Shown here: positions 16,850-26,549 of the stretch, in pieces | Position numbering within the stretch: the stretch's first letter is position 1 | Layout of the letters: each line of letters starts with the position of its first letter | Assembly: GCA_015654795.1 (NCBI GenBank) | Contig: JAATGF010000129.1 | Location: 1-53,631 of the forward strand | Reading direction: 5' to 3' | DNA: 53,631 nt | DNA from: Bacteroidales bacterium | GTDB taxonomy: Bacteria > Bacteroidota > Bacteroidia > Bacteroidales > Prolixibacteraceae | The notes under the pieces: model-generated | The model's input: the letters and a program-made list of their open reading frames with translations, nothing else | Told to the model about the DNA's origin: nothing | Database searches by the model: none | Program-made: the position numbers and the translations under genes

Positions 16850-19800
16850 ATGCACAAAAAAATGGTTTACTGTCTATTCTGGTCCGGAAAGACAAAAAAA
16901 CTATGGCAAATTATGAATTTAACCATAGTGATGCTTATTGGTTGTATGATGACTGTATATGCTACTACCCAACAGCCCCAAAAGAAAGAAATCTCAGGAA
17001 CAGTTACTGACTCTTCTGGCGGATCGCTTCCCGGCGTCTCGGTGGTGGTAAAAGGCACAACCAACGGAACAATTACGGATGTGAACGGAAATTACTCATT
17101 TGTTGCCACTATTCCGAATAATGCAACACTGGTATTTTCATTTGTAGGGATGAAAAGTCAGGAAATTTTGGTTGCCGGTAAAAAAATTATCAACGTGAAA
17201 CTGAAAGAAGACGTCATCGGAATTGAAGAGGTCGTAGCAATCGGGTACGGCACCCAAAAGAAAGTAAACTTAACCGGATCTGTAACTACGATTTCCACAA
17301 AAGAATTAGTTTCCCGTCCATTCGCCTCAACATCTTTAGCATTACAAGGTACAGCCTCAGGTGTAACTGTAAAAGCTAATTCCGGAGCCCCTGGTAGTAA
17401 TGGAAATATACGCATCAGAGGAATTGGGACACTTAATGATGCCGACCCGCTTATTTTAATAGACGGAATTGAAGGTGATTTAAATGTAATAGACCCCAAT
17501 ATTATTGAATCAATTTCTGTTCTCAAAGATGCAGCTTCTTCCGCAATATATGGTTCACGTGCTGCAAATGGAGTTATTATCGTAACTACAAAAAGGGCTA
17601 AAGGCGAAAAACTGAGTATCAATTATAACGGTTATGTTGGAGTTCAATCTCCAATGGATTTACCTGACATTGTCAATGCTATTGATCACATGGAAATGTT
17701 AAATATTGCTTATAAGAATTCCGGAGCTACTCCAATGTATTCAGACAGTTACATTGAGACATACCGGCAAAATATGGATACGGATCCTGATCATTATCCA
17801 AATACAGATTGGCAAAAAGAAGTCCTAAAGGGATCTGGAATTATACATAATCACAATCTAACAATTAACGCAGGTGGAGATAAAATCAAACTCTTAACAT
17901 CCTTTGGATACCTTAATCAAAAAGGTATCATTCCAATTTCCGGATATGACAGATTTACCATTCGAAATAATGCAGATTTTAAGTTCAGCGAAAAATTGAA
18001 TATGAAGTTCGATTTTCAGCTAATTAAAAAAAATACTACTGCACCGGGAACTGCAGGAGAAGTTGCTTCGGATGGTTTGTCTGAAGTTTTTCTCCAAATG
18101 AATCGTATTCCGGCAATACAACCTGGTATATATTCAAATGGACTCTATGGCGAAGGATGGAATGGTAATAACCCGATTGCCTTTTCTACCAAAGATGGTG
18201 GATCTCTGAAAGATGAACACCTTAGCTTACTCTGTAGTTTTATAATTAATTATCACCCGTTTAAATGGCTTAATGCGGAATTATTAGCTGCACCAAAGTA
18301 TAATGAATTGTATACTGATAATTATAATAAAGCTGTAGCCACTTATAATGCTGACGGAACACCGCTATTTACCAGGCCAGAAAAAAGCTCTCTTACCAAT
18401 AAAAGCAACAGGTCTTTTTATGGGAATTATTACGCTGCATTAACAGCAAATCAAAGTTTTGACCAACATGAATTTAAATTATTACTTGGGTCATCCTTAG
18501 AGACTTTTAATAATCGCTATTTTCAAGCTTTCAGAGATGACTATACCTTTCCTCAATATCAGGTAATAGATGCAGGTTCTAAGGAAAACATGCAAGCCTT
18601 TGGGAATGCTTCAGAATGGGCATTACAATCAATTTTTGGGAGACTTAATTATGATTACAGGTCGCGATATTTATTTGAAGCAAATGCCCGTTATGATGGA
18701 TCATCAAGATTCGCTAAAGGACATAAATATGGTTTTTTCCCCTCGTTCTCATTTGGCTGGCGCATTTCCGAAGAATCTTTTATGGAAGACATTAAAAGCA
18801 CTGTTAGTAACCTGAAATTAAGAGCCTCATGGGGAATGCTTGGTAATCAGAATATCGGAACATATCCATTTGCATCAACTCTAAATTTGGCTTCATATTC
18901 AATGGGAGGGCAAATTGTTTCAACTGCGGCATTAACAGACATGAGTAATGATCTGATATCCTGGGAAACCTCTGAAATGATTAATATTGGATTAGATGCC
19001 ACAATTCTTGATAACCTGTCGGTTAACTTTGACTTTTACGATAAAACGACTTCGGACATTCTTCTTAAATTGGATATTCCCTTAAGTATTGGTTTAAATA
19101 AACCATACCAGAATGCCGGAAAAGTAAGAAACAGAGGATGGGATATTGGCATTAGTTACAAGGGAAATATCAGGGAATTTAAGTACGGAATCGACTTCAA
19201 TATTTCAGATGTCAAAAATGAAGTACTGGATTTAAAAGGCATTAGTAATACAGGTCTTACCGTAAACCAGGAGGGATATCCAATCAATTCTATATATGCA
19301 TTGCAGGCAGATGGCTTTTTTGAATCAGAAGATGAAATTGCTTCATATGCCAAGCAGATCGGTATTCTTGCCCCCGGTGATATTAAGTATGTAAACCAAA
19401 ATCCGGATGTAGACAACATTATTAATGATGATGACAAGGTGATCATAGGCAGTACAATACCACGCTACACGTATGGCTTAAATTTAGACGCATCCTACAA
19501 AAATTTTAATATTAATGCTTTTATCCAGGGTGTTGGCAAAGCCGACGGATATTTATACGGACGTGCAATTCAACCTTTTTACAGCGCAGCATCGGCTCAG
19601 GAACAACATAAGGATTACTGGACACCTGATAATAAAGATGCTGCATTTCCCCGCTTAACATTTGGTGATTCCGGAAATAATTACCAACAATCCAGTTTTT
19701 GGATGAAAGATGCATCCTACCTGCGCTTAAAAAATATTCAGGTGGGTTACGATTTACCTTCCCGGTTTGCAAATACATTTGGACTTGCAAATGTCCGCTT

Positions 19801-19933
19801 CTACATTAACGGGCAAAATCTCCTGACTCTGGATAAATTTTGGAATGGTTATGATGTGGAAACTCCTGTCGGAACAGGTACAAACTATCCACAGGTAAAA
19901 GTATACACCATGGGTATTGATATTAAGTTTTAG
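16850..19933 (+). CDS. SusC/RagA-family TonB-dependent outer-membrane transporter
   Basis: The 1027-residue protein starts with a signal sequence (L-T-I-V-M-L-I-G-C-M-M). A carboxypeptidase-D regulatory-like domain follows at about residues 46-125 (I-S-G-T-V-T-D, then G-N-Y-S-F). Next is the TonB box region (E-V-V-A-I-G-Y-G-T-Q-K-K), the plug domain (R-G-I-G-T-L, then P-L-I-L-I-D-G, then S-V-L-K-D-A-A-S-S-A-I-Y-G-S-R-A-A-N-G-V) and a beta-barrel ending in an aromatic residue (D-I-K-F). It imports large glycans or similar ligands with its SusD partner just downstream. It has no STN domain, so direct ECF sigma signalling is not expected. The neighbouring phosphodiesterases suggest a phosphorylated ligand. 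Confidence 0.93.
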   Translation: MHKKMVYCLFWSGKTKKLWQIMNLTIVMLIGCMMTVYATTQQPQKKEISGTVTDSSGGSLPGVSVVVKGTTNGTITDVNGNYSFVATIPNNATLVFSFVGMKSQEILVAGKKIINVKLKEDVIGIEEVVAIGYGTQKKVNLTGSVTTISTKELVSRPFASTSLALQGTASGVTVKANSGAPGSNGNIRIRGIGTLNDADPLILIDGIEGDLNVIDPNIIESISVLKDAASSAIYGSRAANGVIIVTTKRAKGEKLSINYNGYVGVQSPMDLPDIVNAIDHMEMLNIAYKNSGATPMYSDSYIETYRQNMDTDPDHYPNTDWQKEVLKGSGIIHNHNLTINAGGDKIKLLTSFGYLNQKGIIPISGYDRFTIRNNADFKFSEKLNMKFDFQLIKKNTTAPGTAGEVASDGLSEVFLQMNRIPAIQPGIYSNGLYGEGWNGNNPIAFSTKDGGSLKDEHLSLLCSFIINYHPFKWLNAELLAAPKYNELYTDNYNKAVATYNADGTPLFTRPEKSSLTNKSNRSFYGNYYAALTANQSFDQHEFKLLLGSSLETFNNRYFQAFRDDYTFPQYQVIDAGSKENMQAFGNASEWALQSIFGRLNYDYRSRYLFEANARYDGSSRFAKGHKYGFFPSFSFGWRISEESFMEDIKSTVSNLKLRASWGMLGNQNIGTYPFASTLNLASYSMGGQIVSTAALTDMSNDLISWETSEMINIGLDATILDNLSVNFDFYDKTTSDILLKLDIPLSIGLNKPYQNAGKVRNRGWDIGISYKGNIREFKYGIDFNISDVKNEVLDLKGISNTGLTVNQEGYPINSIYALQADGFFESEDEIASYAKQIGILAPGDIKYVNQNPDVDNIINDDDKVIIGSTIPRYTYGLNLDASYKNFNINAFIQGVGKADGYLYGRAIQPFYSAASAQEQHKDYWTPDNKDAAFPRLTFGDSGNNYQQSSFWMKDASYLRLKNIQVGYDLPSRFANTFGLANVRFYINGQNLLTLDKFWNGYDVETPVGTGTNYPQVKVYTMGIDIKF

Positions 19934-19958
19934 TACTTTAAATAAAACGCAAGAAATC

Positions 19959-21629
19959 ATGAAGACAAAAATTTATTACATTTTATTGTTGATCTGCTTT
20001 TTTTCAGCTATAAGCTGTAACGATATTTTAGATAAATTACCATTAGATAGTCCTTCTTCTGCCTCTTTTTACAATAATAAAACGGAAGTTGACATGGGCA
20101 TTATGGGATGTTATGAAAGAATAGTTAACAAAATCAGCCTAAAGGGTGATATGCCCTGGATAGTAACCCTTGATTGTACAACAGATGTAAATTGGAATCG
20201 GGATGCCTCCCCTATTGGATCTCTTGGAAATGGAACTGCGGCCAGTGACAATGCCTCTGCAAAAAATGCATGGGCAGATTTCTATGCTGTAATCGGCAGA
20301 ACTAACTTCCTTCTTGATAATATTCATAATGCTGAAGGAAATGTAGATGCAGAATATATCAATCAGGTTAAAAGTGAAGCACGGTTTTTAAGGGCTTATA
20401 GCTATTTCTACCTTACCGAATTTTTTGGAGATGTACCTTTAATAACCAAAAGTATCAATATTGAAGAAGCTCAAATGATAAGGACTCCCAAAAAAGATAT
20501 TGTCGATTGGATTTTAATGGAGATGGATGAGATAGCTCCAAGTTTGCCTGTATACTACGAAGGGAGTATTACAGGACGTGCTACGAGTGTGGCTGCTTAT
20601 TTTCTGAAAGCCTATACAGCCCTTTGCGACAGCAGGTGGACGATTGCATCCCAGGCTTCCAAAGCAGCAATAGATTTGGGACATTATCAGTTACATCCTA
20701 ATTATGCTCAACTTTTTTCTTATGATGGAGAAGCATCCAAAGAAATAATATTCGCGATGCAATACTTAAAAGGGATACAAATTCATATCGCCTTCCGACA
20801 ATTTGGTTCAAGACTTGCAGCAGGAGTTTCCAATGAAGTTCCAACTCAGGCAATGGTAGATTCCTATGAATGCATAGACGGTTTAACGATAGATAAATCT
20901 CCCTTATTTGATCCTCAACATCCCTATAAAAACAGGGATCCCCGTTTAGCAATGAGCATTGCAATTCCTGGTAGTATCTATTTAGGTTTTCAATTTGAAA
21001 CACATCCTGATAGTTTAAAAGTGTGGAACTATAATTTATCTCCTGCTAAACGGGTAAGTAATACTGATGCTACGAATACTTATGCTACGTTTACAAGTTA
21101 TCTATGGCGGAAATGGATTGATATTAAAGACTTAAACAATACCCAACAATGTGATAATGATATTATATTAATGCGTTATGCTGAGCTAAAGCTTATTTAT
21201 GCAGAAGCCAAGATCGAAGCAAACGATATTGATGCATCAGTTTTTGAAGCACTTGATGCCATAAGGAAACGCGTTGGTATGCCACCAGTACCGAACAATA
21301 GTTCACAGGCATATCTTCGTTCTGTAGTCAGAAGAGAACGAAAAGTTGAACTTGCAATGGAAGGAAGAAGATTATTTGATATCAGACGTTGGCACATTGC
21401 CGAAAAAGTAATGAATGGTTCGAGATATGGTAACAGCAAAACGCAATTTCTGGTATCTCCCCCATCTTTTGATGAAAACACCTCGCCCGATTACTCCAAT
21501 ATTTCAAACAAAAATATAATGCGAGTTGTAGAGACGATGGTATTTAACTCAAACAGAGACTATTTATGGCCCATAAATCCTGTTGAACTCCAGGCAAACC
21601 AACAGTTAGTACAAAATCCTAATTGGTAA
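19959..21629 (+). CDS. SusD/RagB-family substrate-binding lipoprotein
   Basis: The start at 19959 gives a lipoprotein signal (I-L-L-L-I-C-F-F-S-A-I-S-C with the cysteine at residue 18). The mature part is helical with SusD TPR-like repeats: L-P-L-D-S-P early, E-A-R-F-L-R-A-Y-S-Y-F-Y-L in the middle, and R-R-E-R-K-V-E-L-A-M-E-G-R-R-L-F-D-I-R-R-W late. The ending W-P-I-N-P-V-E-L is also typical. It forms the lid on the SusC channel encoded 25 bases upstream. A hairpin at 21652-21693 directly downstream probably ends or attenuates this pair. Confidence 0.93.
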   Translation: MKTKIYYILLLICFFSAISCNDILDKLPLDSPSSASFYNNKTEVDMGIMGCYERIVNKISLKGDMPWIVTLDCTTDVNWNRDASPIGSLGNGTAASDNASAKNAWADFYAVIGRTNFLLDNIHNAEGNVDAEYINQVKSEARFLRAYSYFYLTEFFGDVPLITKSINIEEAQMIRTPKKDIVDWILMEMDEIAPSLPVYYEGSITGRATSVAAYFLKAYTALCDSRWTIASQASKAAIDLGHYQLHPNYAQLFSYDGEASKEIIFAMQYLKGIQIHIAFRQFGSRLAAGVSNEVPTQAMVDSYECIDGLTIDKSPLFDPQHPYKNRDPRLAMSIAIPGSIYLGFQFETHPDSLKVWNYNLSPAKRVSNTDATNTYATFTSYLWRKWIDIKDLNNTQQCDNDIILMRYAELKLIYAEAKIEANDIDASVFEALDAIRKRVGMPPVPNNSSQAYLRSVVRRERKVELAMEGRRLFDIRRWHIAEKVMNGSRYGNSKTQFLVSPPSFDENTSPDYSNISNKNIMRVVETMVFNSNRDYLWPINPVELQANQQLVQNPNW

Positions 21630-21651
21630 TTATAATATTGTCATATTTCTG

Positions 21652-21693
21652 TTTTTGATTTCCAAGTCACTTCAGTGATTTGGAAATCAAAAA
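21652..21693 (+). terminator. Strong hairpin after the susCD pair
   Basis: A 20-base arm (TTTTTGATTTCCAAGTCACT) pairs with AGTGATTTGGAAATCAAAAA across a two-base spacer, with a single G-T pair. T-rich and A-rich ends on both sides suit a bidirectional terminator or a transcript-stabilising stem. It separates susCD from the phosphoesterase genes and could lower their expression relative to susCD. Confidence 0.7.
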
Positions 21694-21828
21694 TACGATA
21701 TTAAAAATTCAAGTACTTAATAACGGATACCGAGATGTAAACAACGGAGAGGAAAAGGATAACAAATATCCTTGCAATTATTATTTAATATTAAAATATT
21801 TATTATTGCATGTAAATAATTAATAAAA

Positions 21829-22965
21829 ATGAAAAACAACTATTTCATACAAACTTGCTCGAAGAAGTTCTTTTTAGGTCATTTGGGAATACCAACACTT
21901 TTAGTTGCAATTATTTTAGGTTTATCGGCTTGTGAAAAACCTATGCAACTTATTCCGCAAACAGAAACTGAAGGTAATCATCTAAAAGCTGCAGAAGCTG
22001 AAGAGGAGTATTTTCATATTGTTGTATTGCCTGATGCGCAGTATTACACTTCACTTAAATATGGAGGCAATATGGATATGTTTCATTATCAAATAGATTG
22101 GATAATAAACAACAAGACCTCATCGAAAATTGCTTACGTAATTACGCTGGGCGATATGTCAGATCATGGCGATGATGCACCTATTGAATTTACACGGGGC
22201 GGCACAGAAATGTATCGTTTGGAAGCAGCTAATATCCCATATGGAACAGCTGTTGGAAACCATGATGAGACACCTAATGGTTCTCCTGAATCAGGAGGTA
22301 CTGATCAATATGCAAATTGGTTTGGCAGATACCACATGGAAACCAAACCCTGGTATGGAAGTGCATATGGAAGTTCCAATAATAACGACAACCATTATGA
22401 CCTTTTTACGGCCTGCGGTACAGAATTCATCGCTTTATACATCGAATATAATGCGCCAAATAATGCCTTATATAATTCTACTATTGCAAATAATGTCATG
22501 AATTGGGCCGATGGTGTTTTAAATACCTATTCCAGCCGAAAAGCTATTATTGTTAGTCACAGCATCTTAAATAAACCTATTGGAAGTGACAGTGATTATC
22601 GTGGTGGAAATGGCAATAATAATGTTGCAAGTACTTTTACTGATCAGGGGAATGCAATCTATAACAGGATGAAGCTACATTCAAATGTATTTTTGATGTT
22701 GTGTGGGCACATTTCCGGCGAAGGACTTAGACAAGATACCTATAACGGGAATGTTATAAAATCATATCTGTCAGATTATCAAAGCCGGCAAGATTCTCCA
22801 TATGGAGGTGACTCTGACAGGAACGGAGGTAATGGTTTTATGCGTTTGATGAAATTTAGTATAACGAATCAAACACTAAGTGTAAGAACAGTTGCACCTC
22901 GTCCGGGAGCAAATATTCTGGAAACAGACGGTGACAGCCAGTTTTCAAATCCATTATACAATTAA
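21829..22965 (+). CDS. Metallophosphoesterase lipoprotein
   Basis: The 378-residue protein has a lipobox (L-G-L-S-A-C with C35) and a calcineurin-like metallophosphoesterase domain. Metal-binding motifs are visible in order: L-P-D69-A-Q, then I-T-L-G-D-M-S-D, then V-G-N-H-D-E, then I-V-S-H-S and finally L-C-G-H-I-S. It should hydrolyse a phosphomono- or diester on the cell surface or in the periplasm. It follows the SusCD pair on the same strand after a hairpin, consistent with processing the bound ligand. Substrate is unknown; related secreted enzymes act on nucleotides, phospholipid head groups or glycerophosphodiesters. Confidence 0.8.
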   Translation: MKNNYFIQTCSKKFFLGHLGIPTLLVAIILGLSACEKPMQLIPQTETEGNHLKAAEAEEEYFHIVVLPDAQYYTSLKYGGNMDMFHYQIDWIINNKTSSKIAYVITLGDMSDHGDDAPIEFTRGGTEMYRLEAANIPYGTAVGNHDETPNGSPESGGTDQYANWFGRYHMETKPWYGSAYGSSNNNDNHYDLFTACGTEFIALYIEYNAPNNALYNSTIANNVMNWADGVLNTYSSRKAIIVSHSILNKPIGSDSDYRGGNGNNNVASTFTDQGNAIYNRMKLHSNVFLMLCGHISGEGLRQDTYNGNVIKSYLSDYQSRQDSPYGGDSDRNGGNGFMRLMKFSITNQTLSVRTVAPRPGANILETDGDSQFSNPLYN

Positions 22966-23039
22966 AAAAACATTAAGCATTTTTCGGTTTATTTAAAATC
23001 CGGGAGTCTGTTTTACGAGTTACTTGCTCCGTAGACCCT

Positions 23040-23066
23040 GTCACCCCGGAACAAGTCCGGGGTGAC
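23040..23066. repeat. GC-rich palindrome (REP-like or terminator)
   Basis: GTCACCCCGGA, a five-base loop, then TCCGGGGTGAC give a perfect 11-base-pair stem. Its GC content is far above the AT-rich surroundings, and no T-run follows. The form recalls dispersed REP-type palindromes, but it may also act as a terminator between the metallophosphoesterase and the transporter. Confidence 0.6.
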
Positions 23067-23136
23067 ATTATGTTCGTATCCTGAAACAAGTTCATGATAA
23101 CTTAGATCAGAATTTTTGTTCATCAATCAAAAATAT

Positions 23137-24387
23137 ATGTCATCATTTTTAAGTCCAGAAAGAAGGCGTTGGTTTATCGTTGCTGTAATTTTTATCATCA
23201 CTGTTCTAAGCTACGTTGACAGACAGGTCGTTTCGATTTTAAAACCGATTTTGAAGGAAGAGTATTTTCTTGACGATATTGGATATGCTTTAATTATCAA
23301 CGCATTTACAATTTGCTATGCCTTGATGTATCCTGTTTCAGGCTGGTTAGTAGATAAGTTTGGCTCCCGAAAATTAATGTTTTGGGGAGTAATCGCGTGG
23401 TCATTAAGTTCAATAGGGAGTGGTCTTGCAAGAACGTTGCTCCCGTTTGCTTTTTTTAGAAGTGTTTTAGGTATGGCTGAACCCACAACATACCCAGCTC
23501 AGATTAAGGCAGTAACTAAATGGTTTTCCGGTAGTTTGCGTGCAACAGCCAACAGTATTTCAGTAGCAGGGGGTACGATTGGTTCAGTTATTGCGCCGCC
23601 CTTAATCGCCTGGCTTGTTATATCTTTTTCCTGGCATGCCGCCTTCATTATACCGGGTTTAGCGGGTTTTGTTGTAGCCTTGATCTGGCTTCTGGTTTAC
23701 AGGGAACCACCCAAGGATTATGTACAGGATGTCATATCCCCGGAAAGGGAATCTACAGAATCACCTGCCTTTACCTGGGGTCAACTCTGGACTAAAAAGA
23801 GTTTATGGGGGATTGTGCTTATTCGGTTTACCACAGACCCAGTCTGGTATTTCATTTTATTTTGGCTTCCCGGATTTCTCATGGAAGAATCTGGTCTGAC
23901 GCTTTCACAGTTGGGACTTGTCGGTTGGATTCCATTTATGGCGGCAAGTATTGGCGGAATTGCTTCTTCGGCATGGTCTGACTGGATGGTCCGGCGAGGA
24001 AAGCCTCCATTACGTTCACGTAAAGTCATGTTAAGCTATGTGGCATTTTTAGCCCCGGTAATTTTAATCCCTGATCATTTTGGAGTTGCAGTAACCGTCA
24101 TTAAGTTTAGTATTTTGGCAGCTGTGGCCTTAAGCTGGATATATACTGAAAGTGTACTGATTGCTGAAACATTTCCAATAAATAATGTAGCGAGTGTATT
24201 AGGTATTGCAGGAGGATTTGGAGCAGCGGGGGCTGTTATCTTTAATTATCTGATTGGGCATTATATGGCAAGTGTAGGAATTACCTGGGTTTTTATGGTA
24301 ATGGCTGTACTTCATCCATTTGCTTTATTTATCTTATGGAAAATGATACGGCCGGAAATCCCGAAGGAATCGCTTTCTTTAAAATAG
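23137..24387 (+). CDS. MFS transporter, anion:cation symporter (ExuT-like) family
   Basis: From the ATG at 23137 the protein has 416 residues and about twelve membrane segments. The first helix ends in Y-V-D-R-Q-V, and the loop between helices 2 and 3 carries G-W-L-V-D-K-F-G-S-R-K, both usual in the ACS family that takes up hexuronates, galactonate and other organic anions. The block E-P-T-T-Y-P-A-Q-I-K-A-V-T-K-W-F is also characteristic. An upstream TTG at 23116 is in frame but adds only seven residues. It sits among secreted phosphoesterases, so an anionic breakdown product is a plausible cargo. Whether it is phosphorylated cannot be told. Confidence 0.8.
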   Translation: MSSFLSPERRRWFIVAVIFIITVLSYVDRQVVSILKPILKEEYFLDDIGYALIINAFTICYALMYPVSGWLVDKFGSRKLMFWGVIAWSLSSIGSGLARTLLPFAFFRSVLGMAEPTTYPAQIKAVTKWFSGSLRATANSISVAGGTIGSVIAPPLIAWLVISFSWHAAFIIPGLAGFVVALIWLLVYREPPKDYVQDVISPERESTESPAFTWGQLWTKKSLWGIVLIRFTTDPVWYFILFWLPGFLMEESGLTLSQLGLVGWIPFMAASIGGIASSAWSDWMVRRGKPPLRSRKVMLSYVAFLAPVILIPDHFGVAVTVIKFSILAAVALSWIYTESVLIAETFPINNVASVLGIAGGFGAAGAVIFNYLIGHYMASVGITWVFMVMAVLHPFALFILWKMIRPEIPKESLSLK

Positions 24388-24469
24388 AAAATACCTGAAG
24401 AATAAAAATATATACTTAATAAACGATACGAACTATTCAAATTAAATTTGAATATTAAACAAAAAAAAT

Positions 24470-25420
24470 ATGAATAAATTACAATTCAAATTAAACCGGC
24501 TGGCATTTTTGTTATTTTTATTGATCAACGGAACAGTTCTGGCTCAGACTGATACATTATCCTTTCTTCACATTACCGATCTACATGTGATTTTCAATCA
24601 GGATATTTACCAGCAGGATTTAGCACAAAGCCGAAACCATTACAGACAAGGAGAAGTTTCATTGAGGCGATTTTTACAAACCATGCCAAAAAAAACACAC
24701 AGCGACATGGTGATTGCAACTGGCGATCTGGTTGACTTTTTCGAGGCAGAAATGATGGACGGAAGCATGCTCGATATTCAGGCGGAACAGTTTTCCCACC
24801 TTATCAGCGATGCTCATATCCCTGTATTTCTTACACTCGGGAATCATGATATTTTCACTTTCAACTGGCAGAATAGTAAATTGACACATAACCAGAATTT
24901 TTCCGGAAGGTCACGGGCGGCCTGGACTAGAAATTTATCCTGCTTCAAAAACGGAACCTATTATAGTCAGGTATTTCAGGTTGGCCAAACAACTTACCGA
25001 TTAATCTTTCTTGATGATAGTTTCTACCAATTTCTTCCTGAAGACAAGGCTGAAATTCCTTATCTGGATAAATCCCAGTTATACTGGTTGAATGCCCAGT
25101 TACATGAATCGGATGACGATATTGAAATTATTTTAATGCACATTCCCTTTAAGGAAACAGTTAATCAGCAGGGATCTTCCAATGAACTTTATTCTGTTCT
25201 GTCAAAAAATCCGTCGACTAAACTGATCCTTGCTGGTCACTACCATAAAAATGCCATTACAGATTTTCCTTCCGTTGAAGGAAAAAAAATGGTACAGGTT
25301 CAAACAGGCGCGCTTGTCCAAAGCACAGAAAACTGGCGGCGAATAAGGCTTGTCGAAAATCAGATTATGGTTTCTTTTCCTGGAAAAACTGAAAATGAAC
25401 TGGTGATTCCAATAAAATAA
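24470..25420 (+). CDS. Secreted metallophosphoesterase
   Basis: A cleavable signal peptide (L-A-F-L-L-F-L-L-I-N-G-T-V-L-A-Q) is followed by a calcineurin-like fold with the motifs I-T-D37-L-H39, A-T-G-D-L-V-D, L-G-N-H-D-I, L-M-H-I-P and L-A-G-H-Y-H. All metal ligands are present. The 316-residue length fits the purple-acid/cyclic-phosphodiesterase-like branch (GpdQ, CpdA and relatives), some of which cleave glycerophosphodiesters. It is the second metallophosphoesterase of the locus but differs from the first in being soluble rather than lipid-anchored and in its sequence order, so it is not a recent duplicate. Confidence 0.82.
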   Translation: MNKLQFKLNRLAFLLFLLINGTVLAQTDTLSFLHITDLHVIFNQDIYQQDLAQSRNHYRQGEVSLRRFLQTMPKKTHSDMVIATGDLVDFFEAEMMDGSMLDIQAEQFSHLISDAHIPVFLTLGNHDIFTFNWQNSKLTHNQNFSGRSRAAWTRNLSCFKNGTYYSQVFQVGQTTYRLIFLDDSFYQFLPEDKAEIPYLDKSQLYWLNAQLHESDDDIEIILMHIPFKETVNQQGSSNELYSVLSKNPSTKLILAGHYHKNAITDFPSVEGKKMVQVQTGALVQSTENWRRIRLVENQIMVSFPGKTENELVIPIK

Positions 25421-25505
25421 ACATTCAGAAAAAAACTTTAAATCTGATATCATGGAATAACGAGTAAGCCAAAAAACACCTATCCGCAAATGATTACTTA
25501 TTTAA

Positions 25506-26429
25506 ATGCATAAAGAAAAATATGATAGAATGAGAAGTTTTATAACAAGAAAAATTGTTTCAAGACGCGATTTCCTTGGACAAACAATTTTCACATTGAT
25601 TGGATTAAGTACATTGGTTCCGTCTTGGTGCATTGGTAGACCAAAAACTGAAGGTACCCTTCGGATAATTGCTTATAATATATTTAATTGTGATGGTTGG
25701 CCAAAAGCAATTGTAAAAAACAAGTTGCGGATATCAGAATTAATAGCTCAGGAACTGTCTAAATTTGCTCCCGATATCATCAATTTTTCGGAAGCACCTG
25801 ATGAATTTCTAGTGAAGAGAATCGCCGGGCTTCTTCATATGAATTATGCATATTTTCCTGGTGGAGGACGTTGGCCAGGAGCAGTACTCACTCATTACGA
25901 AATTTCAGATTCAGTAATTGCCCCTGTTGTCACTGGCGTTCGGCCGGTAGATTTGTTTACCCGACATTGGGGAAGAGTAACAATCCAGCTTACAAAACAA
26001 AAGTCATTAATCGTCCACTCTGTTCATCTTTATCCACAGGACAATCCAGTATCTGCTGAAATTCGCAAAAGAGAAATATCAGAAATTTTAAAGTCGGTGG
26101 AAAAAGAGATTGATGAAAATAAATCAATTATTGTAATGGGTGACCTAAATCATACACCAAATATGCCGGAATATTCGCTTTGGATGGATATGGGATTTGT
26201 TGATAGTTTTATAAAAGCAGGCCAAGGGGATGGGCTGACGGTCAATGCTGACGTGCCTACTAAACGAATTGATTATATTTTTTCACATGGGCCAATTTCA
26301 AAACAAATTATCGGGTCCCGTGCTTTATTTGAGGGGGCATTCAGAATTGATCCGTCTGATCCAGATTCATTTGCTCTTAGTGATCACTTACCACAATTTA
26401 CAGAATTTAGAGTTGGCTTAGCTCATTAG
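25506..26429 (+). CDS. Exported endonuclease/exonuclease/phosphatase-fold hydrolase
   Basis: The N-terminus S-R-R-D-F-L-G-Q-T, followed by a hydrophobic stretch, resembles a Tat or long Sec signal. The EEP fold follows: I-I-A-Y-N-I-F-N, then N-F-S-E-A-P (metal-binding glutamate), then S-V-H-L-Y-P, then V-M-G-D-L-N-H, then R-I-D-Y-I-F and finally L-S-D-H-L-P. EEP enzymes cleave phosphodiesters of nucleic acids, sphingomyelin or inositol phospholipids. A second start at 25530 is possible. In this locus a phosphodiesterase acting on a lipid or polymer head group is more likely than a nuclease, but this is inference. Confidence 0.82.
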   Translation: MHKEKYDRMRSFITRKIVSRRDFLGQTIFTLIGLSTLVPSWCIGRPKTEGTLRIIAYNIFNCDGWPKAIVKNKLRISELIAQELSKFAPDIINFSEAPDEFLVKRIAGLLHMNYAYFPGGGRWPGAVLTHYEISDSVIAPVVTGVRPVDLFTRHWGRVTIQLTKQKSLIVHSVHLYPQDNPVSAEIRKREISEILKSVEKEIDENKSIIVMGDLNHTPNMPEYSLWMDMGFVDSFIKAGQGDGLTVNADVPTKRIDYIFSHGPISKQIIGSRALFEGAFRIDPSDPDSFALSDHLPQFTEFRVGLAH

Positions 26430-26549
26430 AATCTAATTGTAATAAACTAAGACCCTGATCAGTGATCTGCTTTTGTTTCTGACGAAAAGAAGAAGAAAAT
26501 TCTGATAAAGTTATAGAAAAATAGTTTTGACAAATTAAAGAACAGAAAA

